DNA of 21,679 nucleotides. Origin: JBGTIS01 sp041745535 (lineage in GTDB: Bacteria; Bacteroidota; Bacteroidia; Cytophagales; Cyclobacteriaceae). The notes below the pieces were generated by a model. The model made no database searches, was not told the origin of the DNA, and saw only the letters and a program-made list of their open reading frames with translations. Position 1 is the stretch's first letter, and each line of letters starts with the position of its first letter. The stretch is taken from assembly GCA_041745535.1 (NCBI GenBank), contig JBGTIS010000055.1, forward strand, positions 1-21,679, in the 5' to 3' direction. Position numbers and translations under genes: made by a program. This document shows positions 1 to 7,807 of this stretch, one piece after another.

Positions 1-2222
1 GCTTTATTTGAATAGTACTCAGCCGTAAATTCCAGGTTGCCAAATAAAAGCATATCCAGCCCCACATTCCTGGTAGTTCTGACCTCCCACTGAAGGTCCG
101 GATCTACCGCGCCAATGGCGGCAGCTCCAAAAATCCGTTCGTTGTTGAATGAATACGTGATATTGGAGTTCAGCAAGGCCTGAAACCCAAAGCTTGGAAT
201 GGACTGATTTCCAATTTGTCCTATCCCCCCTCTCAGTTTTAATTCTGAGATGAATGAAGGCATCTGTATGTCATTGTGGATTTTCCAGGCAACTGCTAAG
301 GAAGGTAATACAGCATACCGGTTGTCTTCACCAAATTTTGAGCTACCATCCCTTCTGACATTGGCGGTTACAAAATACCGGTCATCGTAATTATAGTCGA
401 ACCTGCCCAGGAAAGAGAATATCGAGTATCGGTCAAGATTTTGAGTAACCGTTTTGGTGCCGGTACCATTGGCTAAAGTAGGTACATAAGGTTTTTGAAG
501 CTGAGACGTTCGACCTTCCATGAGATCTTCGTCAAAATCCTGAAAAGTGACGCCTCCCAGCAGGTTTAAGTTGTGTTTACCAAAACTCTCGGTGTAGGAT
601 AAAGTATTTTCCACCAAGCCTGAGGTACGTGTAAAACTTTTCTTATTAAAATAAGCGGATCCATTAGGGAAAAAGAACCCCAAATCATACTCAGGAACGA
701 ACAGGTCATCGTTCTGATGGGTAAAATCATACTGTAAATTAAGTTTGTAAGTCAAACCCTTGATGAAGTCGTACTCCGCATAGGCACCGGCCAGTGCCCG
801 CGACAGCACCCTGTCGGATTCAACCAGATTGTTCAAACCAATAATATTTAGCGACAGCGCGTTTTCGATACTGGATGAACCACCGTATCCGCCTTCCCGG
901 TTTGGATCTTTTACCGGAATAATGGGAGACGCCCAGATCAGGTCATTAATAAAAGGAGGATTGGCACCGGGAATACCTTCTACCCTTAGCCCTGAATTCT
1001 CATTGGTTCTGGAAAGAAATAATTTTTCCCCAAATCTGAAATTTCCCTTTTTAGTGTCCGTATTAAGCCGGATAGAGTAGCGTTTGTAATTAGGACCGTT
1101 CCCTTCCAGGGTGCCTGTATTACTGAAATAATCCAGAGAGGCATAATACGCGGTATTGGTTCCACCTCCAGACAAAGCCACATTATAATTCTGCAAAGCT
1201 CCGGTCTTTATTCCTTCTTCCTGCCAGTCGGTATCTATATTATCAATAAAATCAGGTGAATCAGGGAAATCGCCCGGCGGTATGGGCGGAGAACTATTCT
1301 GTCCGGCATTGGTGAACACTTCTCTGATGATTTCCTGATATTGTTCTCTGTGAAGCACCGGTATCTTCTTGGCAACCTGCTGCACACCCGCATACGCGTT
1401 TAATTCAACTTTAAGAGGCTGGCCAAATCGACCTCTTTTGGTGGTAATGATTACCACCCCATTGGCAGCCCTTACCCCATAGATGGCCCCGGCTGATGCA
1501 TCCTTTAGTACCTGGATACTTTCAATATCATTAGGGTTTAAATCCCTGATGGAACTGATGGAGGCATCGGGTTGCCGGCCATCGCCGGTGGTATTAATGG
1601 TACCGTTAAGCGGCATCCCATCCACTACATATAAAGGTTCCGCGTCTGTTCCGGCCGTACCGAAAGTAGAAATACCCCGGATCCGCACATTAGGGGATGC
1701 CCCTGGTTGTCCGTCGCTATTGATCGCTACACCCGGAACCCGTCCCTGTAACATTTGCGTTACATCATTAGAACTTACTTTGTTCAATTCGTCGGCATCA
1801 ACCACACTTACTGAACCAGTCAGGTCAGATTTCTTTTTTGTGCCATACCCAATCACCACCACTTCCTGGAGAGACGCGATATCGGGATCCAGCACCACAT
1901 CTATCTCCGATTTTGCCCCAATGGCAACTTCAGTGTTTAAGTAACCAACATAAGAAAAAACGAGCACATCCTCATTGTTGGCATTAATGGTATAAACTCC
2001 ATCCACATTGGTGATGGTACCCGTCGCGGTTCCCTTTACAAGCACATTAACACCTGGCAACGGAACTTTATCGTCAGCTGATCTTACCGTGCCGCTCACT
2101 GTCCTGCTTTGGGCATGAAGCTGCATCGCCACAAATAAGAAGAGTACTATGCCCAGAGTCGCCTTCCAATCCAGCAATGATCGAGCTTCTCGCAAATAAA
2201 TTAAGTGTAGATTTTTTAGCAT
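1..2222 (-). CDS. SusC/RagA-like TonB-dependent outer-membrane receptor, C-terminus outside window
   Basis: This is a nutrient-uptake receptor of the SusC class, which forms the outer-membrane barrel of a TonB-driven SusC/SusD importer. About 740 residues are present and the reading frame runs off the left edge. A signal peptide occupies about residues 1-38 (hydrophobic ATLGIVLFLFVA, then HAQ). A carboxypeptidase-regulatory-like beta domain follows (about 40-112, with PLPGVNVLVKGT and FSYVGY), then a TonB-box-like segment EVVVIGYGT (120-128). The plug shows the SusC signatures PLYVVDG (196-202), DIESIQVLKDASAGAIYG (232-249) and RAANGVVIITTKRG (251-264). The remainder is beta-barrel with many aromatic-ended strands. 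The start is the first ATG before a good leader, and no Shine-Dalgarno is evident, as is usual in Bacteroidota. A susD partner is expected just beyond the left edge. A Nudix-type regulator is divergently encoded, so sugar-responsive control is likely. The substrate is unknown. Confidence 0.93.
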   Translation of the reverse strand, partial: MLKNLHLIYLREARSLLDWKATLGIVLFLFVAMQLHAQSRTVSGTVRSADDKVPLPGVNVLVKGTATGTITNVDGVYTINANNEDVLVFSYVGYLNTEVAIGAKSEIDVVLDPDIASLQEVVVIGYGTKKKSDLTGSVSVVDADELNKVSSNDVTQMLQGRVPGVAINSDGQPGASPNVRIRGISTFGTAGTDAEPLYVVDGMPLNGTINTTGDGRQPDASISSIRDLNPNDIESIQVLKDASAGAIYGVRAANGVVIITTKRGRFGQPLKVELNAYAGVQQVAKKIPVLHREQYQEIIREVFTNAGQNSSPPIPPGDFPDSPDFIDNIDTDWQEEGIKTGALQNYNVALSGGGTNTAYYASLDYFSNTGTLEGNGPNYKRYSIRLNTDTKKGNFRFGEKLFLSRTNENSGLRVEGIPGANPPFINDLIWASPIIPVKDPNREGGYGGSSSIENALSLNIIGLNNLVESDRVLSRALAGAYAEYDFIKGLTYKLNLQYDFTHQNDDLFVPEYDLGFFFPNGSAYFNKKSFTRTSGLVENTLSYTESFGKHNLNLLGGVTFQDFDEDLMEGRTSQLQKPYVPTLANGTGTKTVTQNLDRYSIFSFLGRFDYNYDDRYFVTANVRRDGSSKFGEDNRYAVLPSLAVAWKIHNDIQMPSFISELKLRGGIGQIGNQSIPSFGFQALLNSNITYSFNNERIFGAAAIGAVDPDLQWEVRTTRNVGLDMLLFGNLEFTAEYYSNK

Positions 2223-2374
2223 ATCGAACAGATTTAATTGTGGGAATAATAAATACTACGCCAATTAATTTTTAATAAATATAGAATCGTTACTGTGATT
2301 GCCACGATATTATCGGGGGAATCAGACGGCAATTATGTGGATATTAATGAAAATAGTTTGCTGGCTGAATAATA

Positions 2375-2397
2375 AGTGTATTTTTTACATTTGTAAA
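2375..2397. promoter_or_regulatory. Candidate operator, copy 1 (TGTA-N5-TACA plus 6-2-6 inverted repeat)
   Basis: The element AGTGTATTTTTTACA (2375-2389) contains TGTA-TTTTT-TACA at 2377-2389. It overlaps a perfect inverted repeat TTTACA-TT-TGTAAA at 2384-2397. The same 15-base element recurs 56 bases downstream with one mismatch. A + strand TACATTTG (2386-2393) inside it also fits the Bacteroidota -7 consensus TAnnTTTG, although it is far from the next start codon. The likely binder is the Nudix-like regulator encoded at 2581. Confidence 0.5.
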
Positions 2398-2430
2398 TAT
2401 ATGAAAATTATCTCCAAATAAGCAAGTGCA

Positions 2431-2457
2431 AGTGTATATTTTACAATTATATTTACA
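2431..2457. promoter_or_regulatory. Candidate operator, copy 2 (TGTA-N5-TACA)
   Basis: The element AGTGTATATTTTACA (2431-2445) contains TGTA-TATTT-TACA at 2433-2445. It is followed by TATTTACA at 2450-2457, which repeats half of the dyad seen in copy 1. Copy 1 and copy 2 lie 56 bases apart, a little over five helical turns, which would suit binding of two dimers or a loop. This is the only pair of such sites I noticed in the window. Confidence 0.5.
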
Positions 2458-2544
2458 AAATGGGCCTAAATCTTTAAAATATCCCGTTTCAAAATAATAT
2501 CCTGTGCTTTGTGTATTAGTATAGTGCGTATTGGATTAGTGCCC

Positions 2545-2552
2545 TATATTTG
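2545..2552 (+). promoter_or_regulatory. Promoter -7 element for the Nudix regulator
   Basis: TATATTTG matches the Bacteroidota -7 consensus TAnnTTTG and lies 28 bases before the ATG at 2581. That would give a leader of roughly 20 bases. Upstream, GGATTAG and CCC precede it, almost exactly as in front of the Rieske gene (minus strand, 11091-11110). A canonical -33 TTTG at the usual distance is not present. Confidence 0.45.
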
Positions 2553-2580
2553 ATTTTTTTGAAAAAACTTTAAACTTCCA

Positions 2581-3276
2581 ATGAGTCACAAATACAATAA
2601 TGAGGATAAGGTACTGATTGCCGTTGATTGTATCATCTTTGGTTTCGATCAGGAGGAAGAAGAATTAAAACTACTCCTGATAAAAAGGGACTTCCATCCG
2701 GAGAAAGACAAATGGTCATTGATGGGTGGTTTTATGAAAATTGATGAAAAAATAGAGGAAGCAGCCACGCGAATTCTGCATACACTGACCGGCCTTACCC
2801 AGGTATATATGGAACAATTGGAAGTTTTCAGTGAATTGGATCGTGACCCAGTTGAACGCACCATTTCTGTTGCTTATTATGCCTTAATTAATATTGAGGA
2901 CCATGATGAAGAACTCATTAAGCAATATTCGGCCAGTTGGTTTGAGATATCCAAGGTTCCGAAACTCATTTTCGATCATGATATCATGGTGGATCACGCG
3001 ATCAAACGTTTACGATACCGGACTTCCGTGCAGCCTATTGGATTTGAGCTTCTGCCCGAAAAATTTACGATGCGACAACTTCAAAAACTGTATGAGGAAA
3101 TTTTGAATGAGCGATTGGACAAAAGAAATTTTACAAAAAAAATTAATGCCCTTGACATCCTGGAAAAACTTGATGAAAAGGATAAGAATTCTTCCCGCAA
3201 GGGTTCATATCTCTATAAGTTCAATCAGAAGAAATATCGCACAAAATGTGAAAACGGATTCATCTTTAAAGTTTGA
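2581..3276 (+). CDS. Nudix-fold transcriptional regulator (NrtR/AraR-like) with degenerate Nudix box
   Basis: This 231-residue protein has an N-terminal Nudix domain (about 10-145) and a C-terminal winged-helix segment (about 155-220, with KFTMRQLQKLYEEIL and a basic RKGSYLYKFNQKKY hairpin). That is the architecture of the NrtR-like regulators that replace classical repressors for arabinose and other sugars in Bacteroidota. The Nudix box starts correctly (G50, E56, R64), but the REUXEE metal-binding glutamates are missing: R64 is followed by I-L-H-T-L before G71. Hydrolase activity is therefore unlikely and a ligand-sensing role is favoured. It lies head-to-head with a SusC-like gene across a gap holding paired TGTA-N5-TACA dyads, so it probably represses or activates that uptake locus. 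The effector is unknown, with a pentose or its derivative as first guess from the family. Regulator identity is solid, the regulon is inferred. Confidence 0.85.
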   Translation: MSHKYNNEDKVLIAVDCIIFGFDQEEEELKLLLIKRDFHPEKDKWSLMGGFMKIDEKIEEAATRILHTLTGLTQVYMEQLEVFSELDRDPVERTISVAYYALINIEDHDEELIKQYSASWFEISKVPKLIFDHDIMVDHAIKRLRYRTSVQPIGFELLPEKFTMRQLQKLYEEILNERLDKRNFTKKINALDILEKLDEKDKNSSRKGSYLYKFNQKKYRTKCENGFIFKV

Positions 3277-3454
3277 AAAATCCTGGTAGAAATTTCCGCT
3301 AAACTGCTAATCAATGCGTACCTATTATTTCATCACCCACATAGATGCCAAATTCCTGTGGCCGCTTTCGCTTCCCTAATAGTACTTAGTAAGCTAATAA
3401 TTGTTTCCGTTTATAGTTTATACCCGCTGCTGAATCATGTTTTTTCTGATACCT

Positions 3455-5158
3455 TTATTGAGCTGGATCATAATTAGGCAATTCTATAAAAAAAGTAGTT
3501 CCTAATCCACTTTTACTCTCAACCCTAACTAGCCCACCTAATTTTTCAACCGCCTGCTTCACGATGTATAAACCCAATCCTGACCCTTCGGAAACGGAAG
3601 CGGCTCTGAAAAACATATCAAATATTTTACTCTGAAATTGAGCGTCGATACCAATCCCATTGTCCCGAATAGTCAGTTGAGCCTCCTGCCTGGTGATTTT
3701 AATTTCAAAGTTAAGGTAGTTTTGCTCCAAATTAAGGTTCAGGTATTTAATCGCATTCGAGACAATGTTTCTCAAGATCACGGTTATTCTGAATTCATCG
3801 CTGTAAAAGGCTACATCACCGGTAATCCGCACAGAAAGGTTAATTTTTTCCCAATGGCTGTAATGTTTCAACTCCTCATAACAATCATCAATCAATACCT
3901 TAAAATCAATGAGGGTATTCATTGTTTCTGTCTTCAGAATTTTGGCTTGATGCAGAATGGAGAGAATGATGTCATCCAGTTTAACCACTCTGCTCTCAAT
4001 TAAATCCAAATATTCCGCCTTCGCCCTGCTATCTGCTTCAAGCTTGATTAAATTCAGGAGGCCGCGCATGGAACTTAAAGGCGCTTTTAAATCATGCGAT
4101 ACCTTATACACATAGTTATCTAACTCATAATTCCGCTTTCCCAGTTCATCCAGTGTTTCATTCAAATCTTTTTCGGCCTGTATGCGGTCAGTAACGTCTC
4201 TGATCACCGCCAGTAAGCCACTGTTTTTTCCCATTTCGTTTTTGAGCACCTGGGTAGTGGCTTCCACATAAATTTCTTTACCGGTTCTGAGTTTATGGAT
4301 TATCACTACTTCGCAAACACCAGATTCACTCAATTGCCGCATCGCCCGTTGTTCATCTTCCTTATTGATCCAAATCGATTGATAGGCTTCCCGCAAAGGC
4401 TTGCCAAGCACTTCTTCGGCCTTTAGCCCATATAACCTTTGCGCGCCATGATTCCAGTAATTTACCCGATAGGCCGTATCTAACCCAACGATCGCGTCAT
4501 GCACACGCGCGAGAATATAAGCATTGAACCGCAATAAATCTTTCGATTGCTTCTCCTGGGTAATATCTCTGCGAATACCCAGATATTGTTGTGGTTTCCC
4601 CCACTCATCCAAGAGCGGTGTCACCACCATGTCGACCCAAAAATAAGAGCCGTCTTTTGCCCGATTTCTTATCTCTCCCTGCCATACTTCACCTTTGGAA
4701 ATGGTTTTCCACAGGGTTTCAAAAAAAGTTCTGGAGTGGTAGTTTGAACTGACAAAATTAGCGTTTTGCCCCAGTAATTCTTCTTTTGAATATTGAGACA
4801 ACTCACAAAACCTATCATTCACATAGGTCATGACACCATTTTTATCCACAATGATGACAATAGAATTCTGATCTAATACCGCTTTGATTCGCGACTCATT
4901 TTTTAAAGTATTTTTCAGGTTCATTTCTCTTTGCTGATAAGTAGCAAGGGCCGAGGCACATTCCGATAGCCGGGCATTCAGTGCTGAATTTTTTTGCTGT
5001 AGATTTTCTATTTCTTTTAGTAAATCTTCCGGAGTAGAATGTTGCTCTTGCATAAAGGGGATATAAGCCCAATCAAAATATATAATGAAATGTCGCAGGG
5101 GTAACTGGCTAAAAATATGACCGTATGGCTTTCCGCCAGAAACAAGCATTTTAGCCAT
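3455..5158 (-). CDS. Soluble PAS-PAS sensor histidine kinase
   Basis: This 567-residue kinase has no convincing membrane span. A predicted coiled coil (about 45-90) is followed by PAS1 (about 90-200, ending GIRRDITQEKQ), PAS2 (about 208-330, with VIRDVTDRIQAEKDL) and the dimerisation/phosphoacceptor helix with SHDLKAP (354-360, phosphorylated His355). The HATPase domain has an N-box NIVSNAIKYL (N464, N468), a G1 box DNGIGID (499-505), an F-box FFRA (516-519) and a G2 box GSGLGL (525-530), so it should be active. PAS1 includes the GSYFWV segment common in PAC regions, and any ligand or cofactor is unknown. No response regulator is encoded nearby, so it is an orphan. An in-frame ATG at 5053 (MQEQHSTPEDLL) would start directly before the coiled coil. 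The upstream ATG was kept because AGG precedes it at a ribosome-binding distance. Confidence 0.9.
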   Translation of the reverse strand: MAKMLVSGGKPYGHIFSQLPLRHFIIYFDWAYIPFMQEQHSTPEDLLKEIENLQQKNSALNARLSECASALATYQQREMNLKNTLKNESRIKAVLDQNSIVIIVDKNGVMTYVNDRFCELSQYSKEELLGQNANFVSSNYHSRTFFETLWKTISKGEVWQGEIRNRAKDGSYFWVDMVVTPLLDEWGKPQQYLGIRRDITQEKQSKDLLRFNAYILARVHDAIVGLDTAYRVNYWNHGAQRLYGLKAEEVLGKPLREAYQSIWINKEDEQRAMRQLSESGVCEVVIIHKLRTGKEIYVEATTQVLKNEMGKNSGLLAVIRDVTDRIQAEKDLNETLDELGKRNYELDNYVYKVSHDLKAPLSSMRGLLNLIKLEADSRAKAEYLDLIESRVVKLDDIILSILHQAKILKTETMNTLIDFKVLIDDCYEELKHYSHWEKINLSVRITGDVAFYSDEFRITVILRNIVSNAIKYLNLNLEQNYLNFEIKITRQEAQLTIRDNGIGIDAQFQSKIFDMFFRAASVSEGSGLGLYIVKQAVEKLGGLVRVESKSGLGTTFFIELPNYDPAQ

Positions 5159-5297
5159 TTTTACCTAATAGAAATTAAACCAAAATACCTCATTTATGTT
5201 TGAAGCATGGATTAGATCAAAACCAGATAACGCGGATACCTTTCCGCGATTAGCAGCAACCCTCACTTTCGTATGAGTCATTAGCGAATGCTTATGC

Positions 5298-5305
5298 TAT
5301 TTTTG
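5298..5305 (+). promoter_or_regulatory. Possible promoter -7 element upstream of the four-gene cassette
   Basis: TATTTTTG fits TAnnTTTG and lies 78 bases before the ATG at 5384. No convincing -33 TTG element stands at the expected distance. It is the only exact match I found in the 225-base divergent gap between the histidine kinase and the cassette. Confidence 0.3.
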
Positions 5306-5383
5306 CAGAACAGAAAAATATGTATAATCCTATTCGAAAAAGCGGGTTGATATTGCTATAATCGTATAAAAACCTGAATCACC

Positions 5384-6562
5384 ATGGAAAAGAAAAAAAT
5401 TACCCGAAAAGAATTTATCAGCAAATGTAGCACTGTGGGTGCCGGCACCCTGATGTTCCCCTGGGCGGCACAGGCAGTAGCGAATCCGTTTTCGCAAGAC
5501 AAAAAAACCAAAGTCGCGATCATTGGGTGTGGCAGTGTTTCCAATTCATACCTTCCGATACTGGCAAAAACTCCCCATGTAGAGCTGGTATCCTGTTGCG
5601 ACATCAAGCCGGAAAGGGCCAGGCACCAGGCCGAAAAGTTCAATATCCCCAACCACTATCCCCACATCAGTGAGATGCTGAAAGGACCCAAATTTGATTT
5701 GATGCTTACCCTGACCGACATGCAGGTTCATGGTGAACTGAACCGGAAGGCTTTAGAAGCGGGCATCCATGTGTGGAGTGAAAAACCGTTGGCCAACACC
5801 TATAATGAAGGCGCGCAATTGGTAGAACTGGCAAAGAAAAAAGGCCTGAGAATCTGGGGTGCGCCGGTAGTAGTGGAAAGTCCGCAGTTTGCTTTTATGT
5901 CCAAAGCCATTCAGGAGGGTAAGCTCGGCAAAGTGGCAGCCGCCCATGCCCATTACGGGCACGAAGGACCTGACTGGTCCGCGTTTTTCTATGAGAAACT
6001 GGGCGGCAGTATGCCCGACCTGGCCGTGTATAACATGGCCACCCTCACGGGATTGCTGGGGCCGGCGGTTTCTTTGGTAGCCATGCTCAACGTTATCACG
6101 CCTACCCGAAATACGGGTGACAAGGGTGAGATAAAAGTAGAGGCTGAAGACAATGCCATGGTATTGCTGGAACATGAAAGCGGCGCTTTGTCGCACATAC
6201 AGTCGGGATTTAATTATTACGACCCGCATGGCCACGAAGGATACGGACAAACCAAAGCGTCCATTTCTATTGTAGGCAAAGCCGGCAACATGCACATGAT
6301 CGGTTACGACTGGGCACCTGGAGGCGTTGAAATGACCACCAAGGAAAGCCAGAAAACTGAAATCTATGCCAAGGATCAGGAGGGTTATACCTGGCCCATG
6401 GGCGCCTCGTTGGTAGCAAACACCTTATTAACGGGTAAAGAGCCTCGACTTACGGTAGAACATTCACTGCATGTGCTGGAGATTATTGAAGCCGCACGCA
6501 AGTCGCAGGAAACCGGCAAAAGGATTGCCTTAACCTCCAAATTCAAGTGGCCCATTGTATAG
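5384..6562 (+). CDS. Gfo/Idh/MocA family oxidoreductase with Tat-like leader
   Basis: This 392-residue protein is an NAD(P)-dependent oxidoreductase of the glucose-fructose oxidoreductase/inositol dehydrogenase family, which typically oxidises or reduces a sugar hydroxyl. Residues 1-35 form a Tat-like leader (TRKEFISKC, then an Ala/Gly stretch and AAQAVAN) with RK in place of RR, so export is possible but not certain. The Rossmann domain begins at KVAIIGCGSVS (43-53), and the family motif SEKP is at 132-135. The central region reads GGSMPDLAVYNM, so the usual D-x-x-x-H catalytic pair appears as Asp212 with Tyr216. It is the first gene of a same-strand run with a PfkB kinase (78-base gap), a NagB-like deaminase and an MFS permease, suggesting a role on the same sugar. 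Substrate unknown. Confidence 0.85.
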   Translation: MEKKKITRKEFISKCSTVGAGTLMFPWAAQAVANPFSQDKKTKVAIIGCGSVSNSYLPILAKTPHVELVSCCDIKPERARHQAEKFNIPNHYPHISEMLKGPKFDLMLTLTDMQVHGELNRKALEAGIHVWSEKPLANTYNEGAQLVELAKKKGLRIWGAPVVVESPQFAFMSKAIQEGKLGKVAAAHAHYGHEGPDWSAFFYEKLGGSMPDLAVYNMATLTGLLGPAVSLVAMLNVITPTRNTGDKGEIKVEAEDNAMVLLEHESGALSHIQSGFNYYDPHGHEGYGQTKASISIVGKAGNMHMIGYDWAPGGVEMTTKESQKTEIYAKDQEGYTWPMGASLVANTLLTGKEPRLTVEHSLHVLEIIEAARKSQETGKRIALTSKFKWPIV

Positions 6563-6640
6563 GTGATGCGGCAAGAAAAATACGGTAAGCAGGAAGCTTG
6601 ATGATTAAAATTTTTAACTGAAAACAAACTGCCAAACAGG

Positions 6641-7807
6641 GTGAAAAAAAAAATTGTCCTTTCCGACTATAATGGCTCTGCCCGGAAAGTAGCGCGGCTG
6701 ATAGAATTGATAAAAATTAATGAGCCTTTGCTGGCAGAAAAGAAAGTAACAACTGGTTTTGACGGATTCATTGATACCATTGTAAAAATTATTAAAAACA
6801 AACCCGACCATCAACCCGTCGAGGTATTTGACACCATCAAAGAATTTGGAAACTATATTGTCAGGAAAGAAGGCACCAGCCTAAGTCTTGAACTGGAAGA
6901 ATTGCATATTAAGTTAGGGGGCAACATGCCTAATATGTCGAATGTATTTGGTAAACTGGGTGTTTCTGTCAACTGCATCGGCGCTTTGGGGTATCCGCAA
7001 ACCCATGAAGTATTCAAAAAGTTACCTTCCAATTGCCACCTCTATAGTTTCGCCGATCCAGGTATTTCCACCGCCTTTGAATTTAATGACGGTAAAATTA
7101 TGCTGGCCCAGATGGGTTTGCTTCATTCCATAGGTTGGGAAACCATGAAAAGCAGAATCGGAATTCATACTTTAATTAACCTCTATAAGGAAAGTGATTT
7201 ATTATGCATGGTAAACTGGGGTGAATTAGATGTTACCGGTGATATTTGGAAAGGGCTGATGCAGGAGGTATTTCCCAATTATGTTTCGCGGCATGAAAAA
7301 CAAATTGCTTTTTTTGATTTATCAGATTGCTCCAAACGCAGCAAACCAGCCATTGCAGAAGCTTTGCTACAAATAACGGAATTCGCGCGGCACATGCGCG
7401 TGGTGCTGAGTTTAAACAAAAACGAAGCCCGGCAGATTTACCAGGTATTATTTGATGATGGTAAGGAAGCCAGTTTAACCTGTTTGGGAGAAAAAATGTA
7501 CGAGAAGCTAAAAGTGGAAATACTGCTTCTCCACGCTGCCCAGGAAGCGATTGCCATTAATCCTGAGGGTATATTCTCCTGTAGCACTTTTTTCATCAGC
7601 AATCCTCAGATTTCTACCGGTGCTGGCGATCATTTTAATACTGGCTTTTCCGTCGCGCAATTACTAAAACTGGATCTGGAATCATCTGTTATTTTTGCCA
7701 ACGCCGTGTCCGGCGTGTATGTTCGAACTGGGGTAAGCCCAAAACTGACGGATGTGATAGATTTTTTGCAGGCAGTCATACACGAACTCAAGTTAACCCA
7801 GCCATGA
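6641..7807 (+). CDS. PfkB/ribokinase-fold carbohydrate kinase
   Basis: This 388-residue protein is a probable ATP-dependent sugar kinase of the ribokinase superfamily. It has an N-terminal glycine motif KLGGNMPNMSN (91-101) that typically contacts the sugar, an N-x-x-E motif (NKNE, 259-262) of the kind that positions Mg-ATP, and the anion-hole and catalytic-base motif STGAGDHFNTG (325-335) with Asp330. It is longer than typical ribokinases (about 300-310), with an N-terminal extension of about 30 residues before TTGFDGFIDT. The start is GTG: the in-frame stop at 6602-6604 leaves no ATG upstream. The next gene begins within its stop region (ATGA overlap at 7804-7807), so translational coupling with the NagB-like deaminase is likely. 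An amino sugar such as glucosamine or galactosamine is the inferred substrate. The sequence itself does not identify it. Confidence 0.85.
   Translation: MKKKIVLSDYNGSARKVARLIELIKINEPLLAEKKVTTGFDGFIDTIVKIIKNKPDHQPVEVFDTIKEFGNYIVRKEGTSLSLELEELHIKLGGNMPNMSNVFGKLGVSVNCIGALGYPQTHEVFKKLPSNCHLYSFADPGISTAFEFNDGKIMLAQMGLLHSIGWETMKSRIGIHTLINLYKESDLLCMVNWGELDVTGDIWKGLMQEVFPNYVSRHEKQIAFFDLSDCSKRSKPAIAEALLQITEFARHMRVVLSLNKNEARQIYQVLFDDGKEASLTCLGEKMYEKLKVEILLLHAAQEAIAINPEGIFSCSTFFISNPQISTGAGDHFNTGFSVAQLLKLDLESSVIFANAVSGVYVRTGVSPKLTDVIDFLQAVIHELKLTQP

Larger units (their letters stand above)
2223..2580. promoter_or_regulatory. Divergent intergenic regulatory region between SusC-like gene and Nudix regulator
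   Basis: This 358-base A/T-rich gap separates two divergent genes and holds no credible ORF. It contains two copies of a 15-base element (2375-2389 and 2431-2445, differing at one position), each with a TGTA-N5-TACA dyad, plus a perfect TTTACA-TT-TGTAAA inverted repeat (2384-2397). It also holds a TATATTTG promoter-like element at 2545-2552 that reads towards the regulator. I found no exact TAnnTTTG on the minus strand for the receptor. Control of both genes by the adjacent regulator is an inference from position. Confidence 0.6.

Noticed and set aside
1483..1944. 153-codon open frame on the plus strand inside the left SusC-like gene
   Set aside because: It is antisense to the conserved plug domain of the receptor and has low-complexity, Ser/Thr/Pro-rich composition with no recognisable motif.
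3277..3454. Search for a terminator between the convergent Nudix and kinase genes
   Set aside because: Only weak, short complementary stretches were seen and no hairpin with a T tract in either direction.
5343..5372. TTGATA and TATAAT close to each other before the gene at 5384, resembling a sigma-70 promoter
   Set aside because: Only four bases separate the two hexamers, so they cannot form a working -35/-10 pair. Bacteroidota also use a different consensus.
5753..6295. 180-codon minus-strand open frame inside the Gfo/Idh/MocA gene
   Set aside because: It is an antisense shadow of a well-supported gene, with no family motif.
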